From assembly GCF_000621445.1 (NCBI RefSeq), contig NZ_JHYI01000010.1, positions 124,001-188,000 of the forward strand: 64,000 nucleotides of DNA. The letters run 5' to 3'. The position numbers were made by a program, and so were the translations under genes. Positions within the stretch are counted from its first letter, which is position 1. Every line of letters begins with the position of its first letter. Source of the stretch: Alkalihalobacillus bogoriensis ATCC BAA-922. GTDB lineage: Bacteria; Bacillota; Bacilli; Bacillales; Bacillaceae_F. Under the pieces are notes generated by a model, which made no database searches, was not told the origin of the DNA, and was given only the letters and a program-made list of their open reading frames with translations. Shown piece after piece: positions 27,026-37,155 of the stretch.

Positions 27026-27415
27026 TTATACCCCATTTTCTTTTATAATCAACAACTCTACATCCTCTTTGTCTTTGCGGATTTCGACTAAGTCTACAAA
27101 TTGTTGGATAAGAAATAACCCTCTCCCACGAATTCCTGTATTTACCTCTTCTTGTTGAGCAAGTGTAAATTCGCCACCCTTTTGTTTCACACTCAACTCA
27201 AAGCGGTTGCTTTTTACTTTCCACTTGACTTTAAAAAAGGAAATATTTTGGTGCTGACAATATTCCAAAGCATTTGTACATGCTTCCTCTGTTACAAGCT
27301 GTAGTTTTAAAATCATAGTGGTAGGAAAGCCATATTTTTTTGCTAAGTTAGCAGTGCAGTGCATTGCCTCGATGATTTGTTGTTCTGTTTTTATCTTTTT
27401 CTCTATAATAGTCAA
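27026..27415 (-). CDS. RsbW-like HATPase, degenerate G1 box
   Basis: A 129-residue GHKL ATPase-fold protein of the anti-sigma factor (RsbW/SpoIIAB) class. The N box EEACTNAL is well kept and a G2-like GIRGRGLFLI is present, but the G1 motif that normally reads VxDxG reads VKQKGG here, so the adenine-binding Asp is missing. It may bind ATP poorly or act as a protein-binding partner only. TTG at 27415 is chosen because AGGAG lies 8 nt upstream; an ATG 6 codons earlier has no site. It lies between cheB and the STAS gene. Confidence 0.82.
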   Translation of the reverse strand: MTIIEKKIKTEQQIIEAMHCTANLAKKYGFPTTMILKLQLVTEEACTNALEYCQHQNISFFKVKWKVKSNRFELSVKQKGGEFTLAQQEEVNTGIRGRGLFLIQQFVDLVEIRKDKEDVELLIIKENGV

Positions 27416-27441
27416 AAGCCCCACTCCTACCATCCTTACTT

Positions 27442-28473
27442 CTATACGATGTCCATCATCCTGTCAAACATCAGATGAAGTGGTACTTGTTTATCTACAA
27501 GCCCCGCTTCAACAACAACCTTTGGCATTCCGTATACAATACAGGTTTCCTCAGATTCGGCTAATATAGTACCACCATGTGATTTTACCGATTTACATCC
27601 GCGCAAGCCATCATCCCCCATTCCTGTCAGAATAACTGTTAGAAGTTGGTCTTTTGTTTGGTGTGAGACAGAAAGTAAAGTGACATCAACGGACGGTTTA
27701 TATAATGTCTCAATGACGGAGGATATTTTTAATTTAATGGTATAACAATCTTTATCTAATTTTTGTATTGTTGTTTGCAACCCTGCTGGCGCAATGTAAA
27801 CTGTCCCTTTCTGAAGGATTTCATTATGTTCAGCTTCTTTTACATGTAATTGACATAAATTGTTAAAACGTTCAGCTAATGGTTTTGTAAACCCTGGAGG
27901 CATATGTTGAACGACAACAATAGGGATATCAAAATCGGCAGGGAATCTTGTTAAAATGGTTTGAAGAGCAGATGGCCCACCTGTTGAACTTCCAATTAAA
28001 ATCAATTGTTTTTTTAAAGACCTTTGCTTTTTTGTTAATGTCGTCTCCATCGTTTTTTCTGTTCTTACAATCGGCTTAGGAAGCTTGGCTTTAGCCGCGA
28101 TAAATAATCGCTCATAAAAGTCTTTTTTTATCTCGATGTTTTTTTCTTGAATTAACGATTCTTTTATAACGAAGTCAACCGCCCCTAATTCAAATGCTTC
28201 GAGTGTCGATTCCGCCCCATTGCTTAACATGACTACAGGTATTGGAAATTCTGTCATGATGACTTGTAATGTTTCTAAGCCATCAAGTTCTGGCATTTCA
28301 ATATCTAATGTAATAATATCAGGCTGCAATCTTTTTATTTTTTCAATGGCATCAATGCCATTCCGTGCTTTTCCAATAACATAAAAGTTTGGGTTTTCTT
28401 CAATAATGACCCCAATTGTTTTTCGCATGAAAGCGGAGTCATCCACAACCAACACACCATATTTTTCTTTCAT
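27442..28473 (-). CDS. cheB: chemotaxis protein-glutamate methylesterase CheB
   Basis: A 343-residue CheB. A receiver domain has phospho-acceptor Asp57 in ITLDIEMPELDG and the acid pair VDDS. A linker follows, then a methylesterase domain with the catalytic serine in IGSSTGGPSAL, histidine in VVQHMPPGFT and Asp in MGDDGLRG. It removes methyl groups from receptor glutamates and may also be the phosphorelay output here, because no CheY is encoded. The start overlaps the end region of cheR with AAAGGGG 8 nt upstream. Confidence 0.95.
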   Translation of the reverse strand: MKEKYGVLVVDDSAFMRKTIGVIIEENPNFYVIGKARNGIDAIEKIKRLQPDIITLDIEMPELDGLETLQVIMTEFPIPVVMLSNGAESTLEAFELGAVDFVIKESLIQEKNIEIKKDFYERLFIAAKAKLPKPIVRTEKTMETTLTKKQRSLKKQLILIGSSTGGPSALQTILTRFPADFDIPIVVVQHMPPGFTKPLAERFNNLCQLHVKEAEHNEILQKGTVYIAPAGLQTTIQKLDKDCYTIKLKISSVIETLYKPSVDVTLLSVSHQTKDQLLTVILTGMGDDGLRGCKSVKSHGGTILAESEETCIVYGMPKVVVEAGLVDKQVPLHLMFDRMMDIV

Positions 28474-28478
28474 TCATG

Positions 28479-29276
28479 TTACCCCTTTCGATAATAGAAG
28501 GTTCCATTTGTGCTGATTGTTTCAAAACCAATTCCCATTGTAGATATATTTTCAGCATGCCCTAAAAATAGAAGTCCTCCTTGTTTTAATGAGTGGTAAA
28601 AAGAGGTGGCGACCTTCTTAATCGTTTCCGTATCAAAATATATAAGGACATTTCTGCAAAAAATCACATCAAACTGTTGTTGTTGTTTCATGCTATTTTC
28701 ATCAAGTAAATTTAAATATTGAAAAGAAATTCTCTCTTTAATATGATCAGCAACTGTATAGTCAGTTTCATTTTCAATAAAATAGTCTTGTAACCACCTT
28801 TGTGGGATGCGGCGGAATGAGAGTGAGCTTTTACTATATTTCCCTTTATTTGCAATTTGTAAAACGCGCTTATTAATATCAGTTGCTACAATCTGAATTT
28901 GATGTAAAGGAAATACGGCTGAATCCAAACTCGTCATCGCTAATGAATACGGTTCCTCTCCCGTTGAACAAGCAGCACTCCAAATTTTAATTGGGCGTTC
29001 TTCTTTTACTAATGTAGGGAGAACCACTTCTTGAAATACAGAAAGTTGCTTATCTTCTCGATAGAAATACGTTTCATTAATCGTTAGCAGTTCTACAATA
29101 ATATCCCACTCTTTTGGGGTGTTTTCTATAAATTGCATATAATTCCATAATGACATATTCATTTCCTGTAAACGTTTTGCTATTTTAGTTTGCAATGAAG
29201 GTAAGTTTTGCAAATAATTTAAACCGCAATACTGATAGACAAGTTGTCCAAATTGGTTAAGTGCAAAGTTTTCCAT
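28479..29276 (-). CDS. cheR: chemotaxis protein methyltransferase CheR
   Basis: A 265-residue CheR. The N-terminal helical receptor-binding domain is followed by the SAM-binding domain with SAACSTGEEPYSLAM, IVATDIN and FCRNVLIYF. It methylates receptor glutamates with S-adenosylmethionine. There is no C-terminal pentapeptide-binding extension beyond normal length. It sits between the giant receptor and cheB; its substrate is presumably that receptor, whose arms carry repeated glutamate/glutamine pairs. Confidence 0.95.
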   Translation of the reverse strand: MENFALNQFGQLVYQYCGLNYLQNLPSLQTKIAKRLQEMNMSLWNYMQFIENTPKEWDIIVELLTINETYFYREDKQLSVFQEVVLPTLVKEERPIKIWSAACSTGEEPYSLAMTSLDSAVFPLHQIQIVATDINKRVLQIANKGKYSKSSLSFRRIPQRWLQDYFIENETDYTVADHIKERISFQYLNLLDENSMKQQQQFDVIFCRNVLIYFDTETIKKVATSFYHSLKQGGLLFLGHAENISTMGIGFETISTNGTFYYRKG

Positions 29277-29349
29277 ATCACTTCTTCCTTTATTTCGTAA
29301 ATTTTTGGAGGAGGCCGTGACTTTGTCCCAGCCTCACTCATTCTTTTAC

Positions 29350-32300
29350 CTATTTAATCGCATGAATATAAGTTTCTAGTTGTGATTTCTTATCTTTCAT
29401 CTTTTTCGCTATGCTAGCAAAAGCTTCTACTTCTTTGTTGCTTCTCGTAAACAAATGATTCACTTCTCGAATCGACATTTCGATGTTTCGAACTTCATCT
29501 TCTTGTACTTTAGTCGCATCTGTGACTTCATCAGCTTGCCGTTTGACAGACTCAATAAGTTTTACAACTGCTTCACTATCTGATGTTAACGCTTTTGTTG
29601 ATCCTGTTACATTTGTCATTTGTCTTGCGATATTACTAATGCTTTTTACAACTTCTTCAACCCCAACTGTTTGCTCTTTCGTTGATTGTGTTACAATATC
29701 AGCTTGGTTTGTTATATCTGATACCATATTCACGATTGAACCAGCTTCTTTCGCTTGTTGCTCAACAGCTTGGTTAAGTTGTAACATTTGTTCTTTTGTT
29801 TTCTTAATTTCAGAGGCAATTTCTTCTGCCCCTGCTGCTTGCTCAACAGTTGCTGTAGAAACTAATTCTGCTTGATGTGTTACACTATCAACAGCTTTTA
29901 CGATTTCTTCGGCTTGTTTTGCTTGTTCTGTTGTTGCAACAGTCATTTGTTTTACTTGCTCGCGGGAATCTTCTACGCCGCTAATAATTTCTTCTACACT
30001 TGTCGCCTGTTCAATGACCGAATTTGTTACTTGACTTGCTTGTGATGTCACATTTTCAACAGCTTTTACAATTTGTTGAGCTTGTTTTGTTTGCTCTTCT
30101 GTTGCAACTGTAATTTGCTTGACTTGCTCTCTTGCATTGACAACACCTTTTATCACTTCTTTGGCACTTGCACGTTGTTCTTCTGTTGCTTGAGAAACTT
30201 GTTCCGCTTGTGACGTTACATTGGCCATGGAAGAAACAATGCTTTCAGACTGCTTTGCTTGTTCTGATGTTGCTGCTGTAATTTGTTTGACTTGTTCTCT
30301 TGCATTAACAACACTTTTTATAATATCTTCCACACCAGCCGCTTGTTCTTTCATCGCTTGGGTCACTTGGTTTGTTTGATTAACCATGCTAGCTACGTCA
30401 CCAATAATGGATTGTGCTTGTTTCGCCTGTTCCGTTGTCGCAACGGTCATTTGTTTCACTTGTTCTCTCGCGTTTTGAATGCCAACGATAATTTCGTCAG
30501 CAGCTACCGTTTGTTCTTTCGTAGCTGTCGTGACAAGCTCGGCTTGTTTTGTGACATTCGAAACGAGTTCTACAACATTTGTTGCTTGTTTCGCTTGTTC
30601 TGTTGTCGCAACGGTGATTTGTTTGACTTGTTCTCTTGCATTTGTAACGCCTTTAATAATTTCTTCGACACCAGCCGCTTGTTCTTTTACTGCTTGTGTG
30701 ACTTGTTCTACTTGAACTGTCATATTTTCAACAGAGGAAACAATTTGTTGGGATTGTGTTGCTTGTTCCGTTGTCGCATCTGTAATTTGTTTGACTTGTT
30801 CTCTTGCGTTAATAACGCCTTTAATAATTTCTTCCACACCAGCCGCTTGTTCAACTGTCGCTGCAGTTACTTGTTCTGCTTGATTTGTGACATTTTCAAC
30901 TGATTTTACAATCGTTTGTGACTGTTTCGCTTGTTCCGTAGTTGCTGTTGTAATTTGAGACATTTCTGTCGTTATATTTTCAACACCTAATACAATTTGA
31001 GTAATGGCTTCACTTGCTCGGTCTGAAAGTTTATACCCGTGTTCTACTTTTTGTTCGCCTACTTCAATCGCTTTAATCGCATCAAATGTCTCTGCTTGAA
31101 TTCCTTTAATAAGTCCTGCAATTTCTTTAGTTGCAGACGCTGTACGCTCAGCTAATTTTCGAACTTCATCAGCAACGACACTAAACCCTTTTCCATGTTC
31201 CCCTGCTCTTGCGGCTTCAATCGCTGCATTTAAAGCAAGTAGATTTGTTTGTTCTGCTATGTCATCAATGACTTCAATAATACTTCCAATTTCATCAGAG
31301 CTTTTTCCTAAACTTTGCATCACTGTTGATGCTTGTTGTACGACTTCTCCAATTTCCTTCATTCCGTCTACGGATTCCATAACGGATTCTTTTCCTTTTT
31401 GTGCATCGACTGCAACGGTTGTCGTTAACTTATTTACATTTTCCGCATTCCCGGCGACTTGTTGAATGGAAGCGGCCATTTCTTGAATAGAGCCATTTGT
31501 CTCTTTTGCTGATTTTGTTAGGCTTTCTGCGTTAACAGATACTCCTTTGACCGATTTTCCCATTTGTTCGATGGAAGCTGATACTTGCTCAATCGAACTT
31601 GCTGTGTTTTGTGCATTTCCAGCGACTTGTTGAATGGAAGCGGCCATTTCTTGAATCGAAGCTGATACTTCAATAGACGACAAATTTAATGAATCCGCGT
31701 TTGTAGCTACTCCTTTTACTTGACTGCCCATTTCTTCAATGGCTGCAGACACTTCTTCAACAGAACCAGCAGTGCTACTAGAATTCGCTGCGACTTGTTG
31801 AATGGAAGCCGCCATTTCTTGAATAACATCATTTGTTTCTCTCGCTGATTCGGTTAAGCTTTCGGCATTGGTAGAAACTCCTTTAATAGAACTGCCCATT
31901 TCTTCAATGGAAACAGATATTTGTTCCACTGAACCAGCGGTACTTTGAGCATTTCCAGCAACTTGTTGAATGGAAGCGGCTAATTCTTCGATAGAAGCAC
32001 TTGTGTTTTCAACAGAGACAGCCAATGTTTCGGCATTGCCTGCAACTCCTTTTACTTGGCTGCCCATTTCTTCAATGGCGGCAGAGACTTCTTCGATAGA
32101 GCCTGATGTACTAACGGCGTTTTTTGCAACTTGTTCGATTGAAGCGGCCATTTCCTGCATATTTTCATTTGTTTCTACTGCTGAAACTGTTAAACTTTCT
32201 GCATTTTTTACGACTTGTTCAATGGAAGCAGCCATTTCTTCGATGGCAGCGGATACTTCTTCTACAGATGCTGTAGTACTTTTTGCATTACCAGCGACTT

Positions 32301-33072
32301 GTTGAATCGAGGCCGCCATTTCTTGCATTGCATTACTAGTTTCTTTCGCCGAGGAAGTTAAACTTTCTGTATTTTTCGATACGTCTTTAATCGAACTTGC
32401 CATTTCTTGAATAGAAGCAGAAATTTGTTCAACTGATGCTGCTGCTTTGCCTGAGTTTCCAGCGACTTGTTGGATGGAAGCGGCCATTTCTTGGATCGCT
32501 TCACTTGTCGTTTTCGCCGAAGATGTCAAGCTTTCTGCATTTGTCGCCACACCTACAATTGATTTACTCATTTGTTCCATTGCGGCTGTAATGTTTTCAA
32601 TTGATAAAGAAGTATTCGTTGAATTTCCTGACACTTGTTGAATGGAAGCGGCCATTTCTTGAATGGAGCTTGAAGCACTTTTCGCCGAAGATGTTAAACT
32701 TTCTGCATTACCAGCAACTCCTTTTATTTGTCCAGCCATTTCTTCCATTGCAGCAGTAATTTCTTCTATTGATGCTGAACTACTAGTTACATTTGTATCT
32801 AAACCGGTAATAGACTTTAAGATTCCTTCCAATGAAAGGAAAGAGCGACTTGTAGTTTCTCGCAAACTTTCTGCATTTTTTACTACACCTGAAATAGACT
32901 TTGAAAGAGATGACATCATAGAACCTGTTTGTTCAAGCGAAGATGCTTGAAGATCATTCCCTTTTGACATTTGGTTAATCACTTCTAGAATATGGAGAAG
33001 TTCTTGATCTAACTCGTTTGTTGTTTGTAATAACGGACCTTTTTCAACTTTTGATCTAGTAAAAAAACTCAT
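29350..33072 (-). CDS. giant soluble chemoreceptor with mirrored 56-residue repeats
   Basis: A 1240-residue methyl-accepting chemotaxis protein with no transmembrane segment and no recognisable sensor domain. The conserved hairpin tip [20 protein letters not shown] is near residues 606-625, almost exactly mid-protein. Nine 56-residue units occupy residues 81-584 (each carrying an [14 protein letters not shown]-like segment), and nine more occupy residues 704-1207 (each starting like [15 protein letters not shown]). Each unit is eight heptads, so both arms of the antiparallel coiled coil are lengthened equally. Typical receptors are 400-700 residues. ATG at 33072 follows GGAGG; it is preceded by cheA (34-nt gap) and followed by cheR. 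Signal input must come from partners or from the repeats. Confidence 0.95.
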   Translation of the reverse strand: MSFFTRSKVEKGPLLQTTNELDQELLHILEVINQMSKGNDLQASSLEQTGSMMSSLSKSISGVVKNAESLRETTSRSFLSLEGILKSITGLDTNVTSSSASIEEITAAMEEMAGQIKGVAGNAESLTSSAKSASSSIQEMAASIQQVSGNSTNTSLSIENITAAMEQMSKSIVGVATNAESLTSSAKTTSEAIQEMAASIQQVAGNSGKAAASVEQISASIQEMASSIKDVSKNTESLTSSAKETSNAMQEMAASIQQVAGNAKSTTASVEEVSAAIEEMAASIEQVVKNAESLTVSAVETNENMQEMAASIEQVAKNAVSTSGSIEEVSAAIEEMGSQVKGVAGNAETLAVSVENTSASIEELAASIQQVAGNAQSTAGSVEQISVSIEEMGSSIKGVSTNAESLTESARETNDVIQEMAASIQQVAANSSSTAGSVEEVSAAIEEMGSQVKGVATNADSLNLSSIEVSASIQEMAASIQQVAGNAQNTASSIEQVSASIEQMGKSVKGVSVNAESLTKSAKETNGSIQEMAASIQQVAGNAENVNKLTTTVAVDAQKGKESVMESVDGMKEIGEVVQQASTVMQSLGKSSDEIGSIIEVIDDIAEQTNLLALNAAIEAARAGEHGKGFSVVADEVRKLAERTASATKEIAGLIKGIQAETFDAIKAIEVGEQKVEHGYKLSDRASEAITQIVLGVENITTEMSQITTATTEQAKQSQTIVKSVENVTNQAEQVTAATVEQAAGVEEIIKGVINAREQVKQITDATTEQATQSQQIVSSVENMTVQVEQVTQAVKEQAAGVEEIIKGVTNAREQVKQITVATTEQAKQATNVVELVSNVTKQAELVTTATKEQTVAADEIIVGIQNAREQVKQMTVATTEQAKQAQSIIGDVASMVNQTNQVTQAMKEQAAGVEDIIKSVVNAREQVKQITAATSEQAKQSESIVSSMANVTSQAEQVSQATEEQRASAKEVIKGVVNAREQVKQITVATEEQTKQAQQIVKAVENVTSQASQVTNSVIEQATSVEEIISGVEDSREQVKQMTVATTEQAKQAEEIVKAVDSVTHQAELVSTATVEQAAGAEEIASEIKKTKEQMLQLNQAVEQQAKEAGSIVNMVSDITNQADIVTQSTKEQTVGVEEVVKSISNIARQMTNVTGSTKALTSDSEAVVKLIESVKRQADEVTDATKVQEDEVRNIEMSIREVNHLFTRSNKEVEAFASIAKKMKDKKSQLETYIHAIK
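29452..30963 (-). repeat. nine 168-bp in-frame repeats, C-terminal arm of receptor
   Basis: Residues 704-1207 are nine consecutive 56-residue units with no length change. Unit starts are VKQIT, VKQMT or degenerate MSQIT, MLQLN and MTNVT; the middle (T/S)EQA(A/T)xVEEII motif and NAREQ end recur. The last two units are the most diverged. Confidence 0.9.
31321..32832 (-). repeat. nine 168-bp in-frame repeats, N-terminal arm of receptor
   Basis: Residues 81-584 are nine consecutive 56-residue units, all the same length. Each unit is itself two 28-residue halves (an [14 protein letters not shown] half and an IEEMxxxIKGVxxNAESL half). Units 1 and 9 are the most diverged. Confidence 0.9.
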
Positions 33073-33106
33073 AATTTTTTCCTCCCAATTTGTATTCTCA
33101 TATTGT

Positions 33107-35662
33107 TTATACTTCAATTTTTTCTTCGATGAGTTGTTTATGAACTTGGTTATGAATTTCATCAAATTCTAATATTAAAACAACACGATTATTCAATCGA
33201 CTTATTCCTTTTATTAAGTTTGCCTCGTTGTACTGGTTCTCTTTTGGTGGTGTTTCGATCGATTGTTTATTTGTTTTTAACACTTGAGACACTTCATCCA
33301 CGAGGAATCCAATGTCTTGTCCTTTATTTTCAACAACGATGACACGTGATTTTTTCGTTAATGGTTGTAACGGTAAGTTGAATCGTTTTCGTAAGTCAAA
33401 TACAGGTAACATTCTTCCTCGTAAATTAATAATTCCAAGTAAATCTTCACTTGCATTTACGACTTTTGTAATCGTTGGAACAGAAACGATATCTTTTGCA
33501 CGATGAATTTCAATTCCATATTCTTCGGTATCGAGTTTAAAAGTAACAAATTGCTGTTCTTCATCTGTTTCCGTTTTTCTTATATTTTCAGTACTTTCAA
33601 GATCCTGTGTTCCTTGTTCTCTTACAATAAACGAAACATCGAGAATTAAAGCGACACTACCATCCCCCATTATTGTTGCACCAGCAATGTAAGCTGGGGA
33701 ACCAATATAAGGACCAAGTGATTTAATAACAACCTCTTGATTTCCTATCGTTTTATCTGCAATAATCCCAATTCGTTTATCTGCTATTCCGACAACAATG
33801 ACAAACTCTCGCTTTTTCGTTTCATCATGAGAATCTTGGTCGGTTATGCCTAGTTTTTCTTTCATTCTGATTAAAGGGAGAACTCGTCCCCTCACAAGCC
33901 CAACTTCCTGTTCTTTAATTGTTTGAATATCGACTTTATTAAGACGGATGATTTCCAACACGTTGACAAGTGGAATAGCAAATGTCTTATGGCCAAACTT
34001 GACGAGTAGTGAGCGAATAATCGCTAATGTAAGTGGTAGTTTAATCGTAAATGTTGTTCCTACACCTACCGTTGAGTCGATATCGATAATTCCATTCAAC
34101 TTTTCAATATGTGCTCGAACAATGTCCATTCCGACACCTCGACCAGAAATATCCGTAACTTTTTCTGCTGTTGATATTCCAGACTTGAAAATAAGGAATA
34201 TCGCATCTTTCTCATTTAATTTACTAGCTTCTTCTTCTGTAATAACGCCTTTTTCAATGGCAGTTTGTTTAATTTTATCTGGGTCGATCCCTTTCCCGTC
34301 ATCACTAATCGAAATGACAATATGGTTTTCCTCATGTGCGGCACGAAGCTGAATTTTTCCTTTTGGTGGCTTTCCTTGTCGTTGCCTTATTTCATGTGGC
34401 TCTATTCCATGGTCAATCGAGTTTCGCAATAAATGAATAATCGGGTCGCTAATCTCTTCGATTAATGTACGATCTAATTCGGTTTCTTTCCCTGTCATGA
34501 TAAAGTCGATTTCTTTGTTTGCCTTTTGAGCTGTATCTCTAACCATTCTTGGGAACCTGTTAAAAAGTTGTTCAATTGGCAACATTCTCGTTTTCATCAT
34601 CCCCTCTTGCAGCTCGGTAATGACTCGACTTAAATGGTTCGTTACTTCATCAAGAACTTCAATATCATCTTCGTGTTTTGTATGTCGGTCGGATAATCGC
34701 CCTCTTACATCAACAAGTCTTGTTTGATCAATGACAAGTTCACCGACTAAATTCATTAAATGCTCTAGTTTATCTACATCAACGCGCACGGTTGGATTGA
34801 TTTTTGTTTTTCCACTTTCCAGTTTTTCTGTACTCTCTACTCTCGTTTCTTCTTGTTCGTTTCCTGTAGCTTCATGAGTATTCTCTATAATTGGATGGGA
34901 TAGGTTTTCTTCTGTTATTTGATTAATGTTCACGGACTTTATATCTGAAATTTGATTGATGATTTGCATAACTTCTTGCTTTGTTTGCATCGTTAAAAGG
35001 ATAAAACGCATTTTCCCATCAAAATGTTGGTTGTTCTCGATATCGTCAACAGAAGGGGTGGAAGCGATAATCTCTCCCGCTTCTTTTAAGTTATTATGAA
35101 TGAGTAAGGCACGTACGTTTTTCATTAACGCATCATTTACAAGAGAAATCGATATTTCTAATGAGTTATGTCCTAACTCAAACCCACTTAAAATCACATT
35201 TTTTTCGATTTCATTAAATGGGTAAGTTAACTGATCTTCTTTCCTTCGTTTCTTTTTTTGTTTTGGTCCCACTTGGTCATCAGTGAAGACGGTTAATTTT
35301 GCGATATTCGGTTCAATCTTTATCGATTCTAATTCGCCGTTGATTATCGCTTCTTTCATGACTTTAATAAAATCGATACTTTCAAATATGACGTTAATAA
35401 GCTCTTGACTTACGTCTAGTTTTGATTGGCGCACTTGCTCAAACACATTTTCTAAATGATGTGTAAATTCTTTCATCTGCTCAAATCCCATGGAAGCAGA
35501 TGAACCTTTTAATGTATGAGCAGCTCGAAATATGTTTTGAATCGTTTTTTCATTTTTCGGTTCTTTCTCTAGAGTAAGAATTTCTGAGTTTAAGACTTGA
35601 AGTTGCTCTTCGACTTCATCTAGAAAAACACCAAGGTAAGCTGATAAATCAAAATCGGTCAT
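33107..35662 (-). CDS. cheA: chemotaxis histidine kinase CheA with two CheW domains
   Basis: An 851-residue CheA. The HPt domain carries phospho-acceptor His49 in [13 protein letters not shown]2-like domain lies around residues 155-250, dimerisation helices around 290-370, and the HATPase has N box [11 protein letters not shown] (414), G1 DDGKGID (454) and GRGVGMDIV (508). The usual CheW-like P5 domain lies around 548-680. A second complete CheW domain is fused at about 703-835 ([34 protein letters not shown]), which standard CheA lacks. The start follows AGGAGGTG. A free CheW gene lies 10 nt upstream. The fused domain may help pack the unusually long receptor array. Confidence 0.95.
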   Translation of the reverse strand: MTDFDLSAYLGVFLDEVEEQLQVLNSEILTLEKEPKNEKTIQNIFRAAHTLKGSSASMGFEQMKEFTHHLENVFEQVRQSKLDVSQELINVIFESIDFIKVMKEAIINGELESIKIEPNIAKLTVFTDDQVGPKQKKKRRKEDQLTYPFNEIEKNVILSGFELGHNSLEISISLVNDALMKNVRALLIHNNLKEAGEIIASTPSVDDIENNQHFDGKMRFILLTMQTKQEVMQIINQISDIKSVNINQITEENLSHPIIENTHEATGNEQEETRVESTEKLESGKTKINPTVRVDVDKLEHLMNLVGELVIDQTRLVDVRGRLSDRHTKHEDDIEVLDEVTNHLSRVITELQEGMMKTRMLPIEQLFNRFPRMVRDTAQKANKEIDFIMTGKETELDRTLIEEISDPIIHLLRNSIDHGIEPHEIRQRQGKPPKGKIQLRAAHEENHIVISISDDGKGIDPDKIKQTAIEKGVITEEEASKLNEKDAIFLIFKSGISTAEKVTDISGRGVGMDIVRAHIEKLNGIIDIDSTVGVGTTFTIKLPLTLAIIRSLLVKFGHKTFAIPLVNVLEIIRLNKVDIQTIKEQEVGLVRGRVLPLIRMKEKLGITDQDSHDETKKREFVIVVGIADKRIGIIADKTIGNQEVVIKSLGPYIGSPAYIAGATIMGDGSVALILDVSFIVREQGTQDLESTENIRKTETDEEQQFVTFKLDTEEYGIEIHRAKDIVSVPTITKVVNASEDLLGIINLRGRMLPVFDLRKRFNLPLQPLTKKSRVIVVENKGQDIGFLVDEVSQVLKTNKQSIETPPKENQYNEANLIKGISRLNNRVVLILEFDEIHNQVHKQLIEEKIEV

Positions 35663-35672
35663 AATGCACCTC

Positions 35673-36122
35673 CTATCCTATTTGTTGCTTTTCATATAAA
35701 ACCTTTTCGAGGTTTAAAATTCCAATGACTTGTCCATCTTCCTTTGCGAACCCCATAAAAATATCTTCATCTAGCTTTTGACCTGGTGTCGGCTCTACAT
35801 TTGTTTCATCAAACTTTGTTACCATTCGAACTTCCTCTACCATCAGTCCAATATTTTCGTTTTTTCCTTGGACAATGACTACTCTGTTTTTCTTATGTTT
35901 AGTTGGTATCGGTAAATTAAAACGCTTATGCAAGCTGACAACAGGAATAATTGATCCTCTTAGATTGATGACACCTTCAATCATTTCGTCAATCCCTGGA
36001 ATAGTTGTTATTGTAGGTACTCTAAGAATTTCAACAACTTCTTTAATAGACAATGAGTACAATTGTTGATTGACGGAAAACACTACAAATTGAACTCCAC
36101 CTATGTCGGTAGTGACTATCAA
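35673..36122 (-). CDS. cheW: chemotaxis coupling protein CheW
   Basis: A 149-residue single CheW domain linking receptor and CheA. The sequence GVINLRGSIIPVVSLHKRFNLP is the conserved core, followed by VVIVQGKNENIGLMVEEV. It closely resembles the extra CheW domain at the CheA C terminus, hinting that the fusion arose by duplication of this gene. It is the first gene of the operon. The ribosome binding site is AAAGGAGG; an inverted repeat lies in the leader at 36136-36203. Confidence 0.95.
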   Translation of the reverse strand: MIVTTDIGGVQFVVFSVNQQLYSLSIKEVVEILRVPTITTIPGIDEMIEGVINLRGSIIPVVSLHKRFNLPIPTKHKKNRVVIVQGKNENIGLMVEEVRMVTKFDETNVEPTPGQKLDEDIFMGFAKEDGQVIGILNLEKVLYEKQQIG

Positions 36123-36135
36123 TTTGAACGCCTCC

Positions 36136-36203
36136 TTTACGATAGTATTTTTCTTTTGTATATATGTATTGTGAAGTAAACAAATAAAAAAAACTATCGT
36201 AAA
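36136..36203. promoter_or_regulatory. inverted repeat upstream of cheW
   Basis: TTTACGATAGT (36136-36146) and ACTATCGTAAA (36193-36203) are perfect 11-bp complements 46 bp apart. They start 14 nt upstream of the cheW start codon, where a repressor or a leader RNA stem could act. The rest of 36204-36429 holds only AT-rich promoter-like sequence for the divergent genes. Confidence 0.5.
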
Positions 36204-36429
36204 TGATTCCTAAGACCTATACGTTCAACATGGTCCAAGATAGTTTTGAGGTACTATTTAACTAGTGAATAAATTGACAACTTCTAGGAATGGATTCCTT
36301 TACTCCTTTGTATAGATAAAGTGAATATAACAATGAAAAAAACTGCTATACCCCTACTATGTTCCTATGTGTTTTTAGTGCCCTAACAAATCATATTTTC
36401 CTACATAAGAATAGAATGAGGAATTTTTT

Positions 36430-37068
36430 ATGAAGGGGGTCAACATGAGAGCATTTAACTATACAGCATTAGGTGATTCATTAACTGTAGGAATAGGAGC
36501 TTATCTTTCAGCAGGATTTGTAGAACGTTTTGCAAAAATGTTGGAAAGAACAATAGCATTCCCCGTCTTAACCGAAAAATATGCCAAAAATGGCTTAACA
36601 TCACAAGAGCTTGTTACTATGATTCAATCATATGAAATTACAAATAAATTGCCCTTTTCAGATGTAATTACGATTTCAATTGGAGGAAATGATTTAATTG
36701 CTGCAAATAAAGCTTTTACTCAAACAAGCGACCCACATTATTTTGTAGAAGCTTTAGAACAATTCCAAAGAAATGTTAGTTTTATTAAAGAGCATATTGA
36801 GGCAGTCCAATCTGTTCAAAGACATTCCAAAGCGCAAATTCGATTTATTGGATTATACAATCCTTATCGTAATTTGCCCCATAGTGATTATTGGGTTCAG
36901 CAATTTAATAGTGTATTACAATCTATGTCTTCCCCAACTGTTCAAATTGTTACGATATACCCTGCTTTTAAACAATACGGGTCAAAGGTATTATCCTTTG
37001 GGGGAATTCATCCAAATGGAAAGGGCCATCAACTCATCGCAAATGAACTGATGCGATCATTGTCATGA
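36430..37068 (+). CDS. SGNH/GDSL-family hydrolase, block V Asp replaced
   Basis: A 212-residue SGNH hydrolase-fold protein. Block I is ALGDSLTVG with the nucleophile serine, block III is IGGNDLI, and block V reads FGGIHPNGKGH. In active members block V is usually DxxH; here the position of the Asp is Gly, so the enzyme would depend on a Ser-His dyad or be altered. No signal peptide is seen, which is unusual for the secreted lipases of the family. Two starts are possible: ATG at 36430 (GAGGA 7 nt upstream) or ATG at 36445 (AAGGGGGT close by). It is monocistronic with a terminator. Confidence 0.83.
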   Translation: MKGVNMRAFNYTALGDSLTVGIGAYLSAGFVERFAKMLERTIAFPVLTEKYAKNGLTSQELVTMIQSYEITNKLPFSDVITISIGGNDLIAANKAFTQTSDPHYFVEALEQFQRNVSFIKEHIEAVQSVQRHSKAQIRFIGLYNPYRNLPHSDYWVQQFNSVLQSMSSPTVQIVTIYPAFKQYGSKVLSFGGIHPNGKGHQLIANELMRSLS

Positions 37069-37071
37069 CTA

Positions 37072-37101
37072 AATAGCTGACTCCATTGAGTCAGTTATTT
37101 T
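37072..37101 (+). terminator. terminator after the SGNH hydrolase gene
   Basis: The stem CTGACTC / GAGTCAG with a short loop is followed by TTATTTTGC. Confidence 0.75.
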
Positions 37102-37155
37102 GCATGTCCGAATGAAAATATAAAACGAAAGCTAGTGACGAAGTTTCACTTCCTA

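Noticed and set aside
29312-29336. Terminator between receptor and cheR
   Set aside because: Only a 5-bp GAGGC/GCCTC stem with no T tract; transcription probably continues into cheR.
29483-32950. Several long plus-strand open frames opposite the giant receptor (for example 30283-30903)
   Set aside because: They are antisense shadows of the repetitive receptor; they have no ribosome binding sites and their Cys/Phe/Ser-rich repeats mirror the 168-bp coding repeat.
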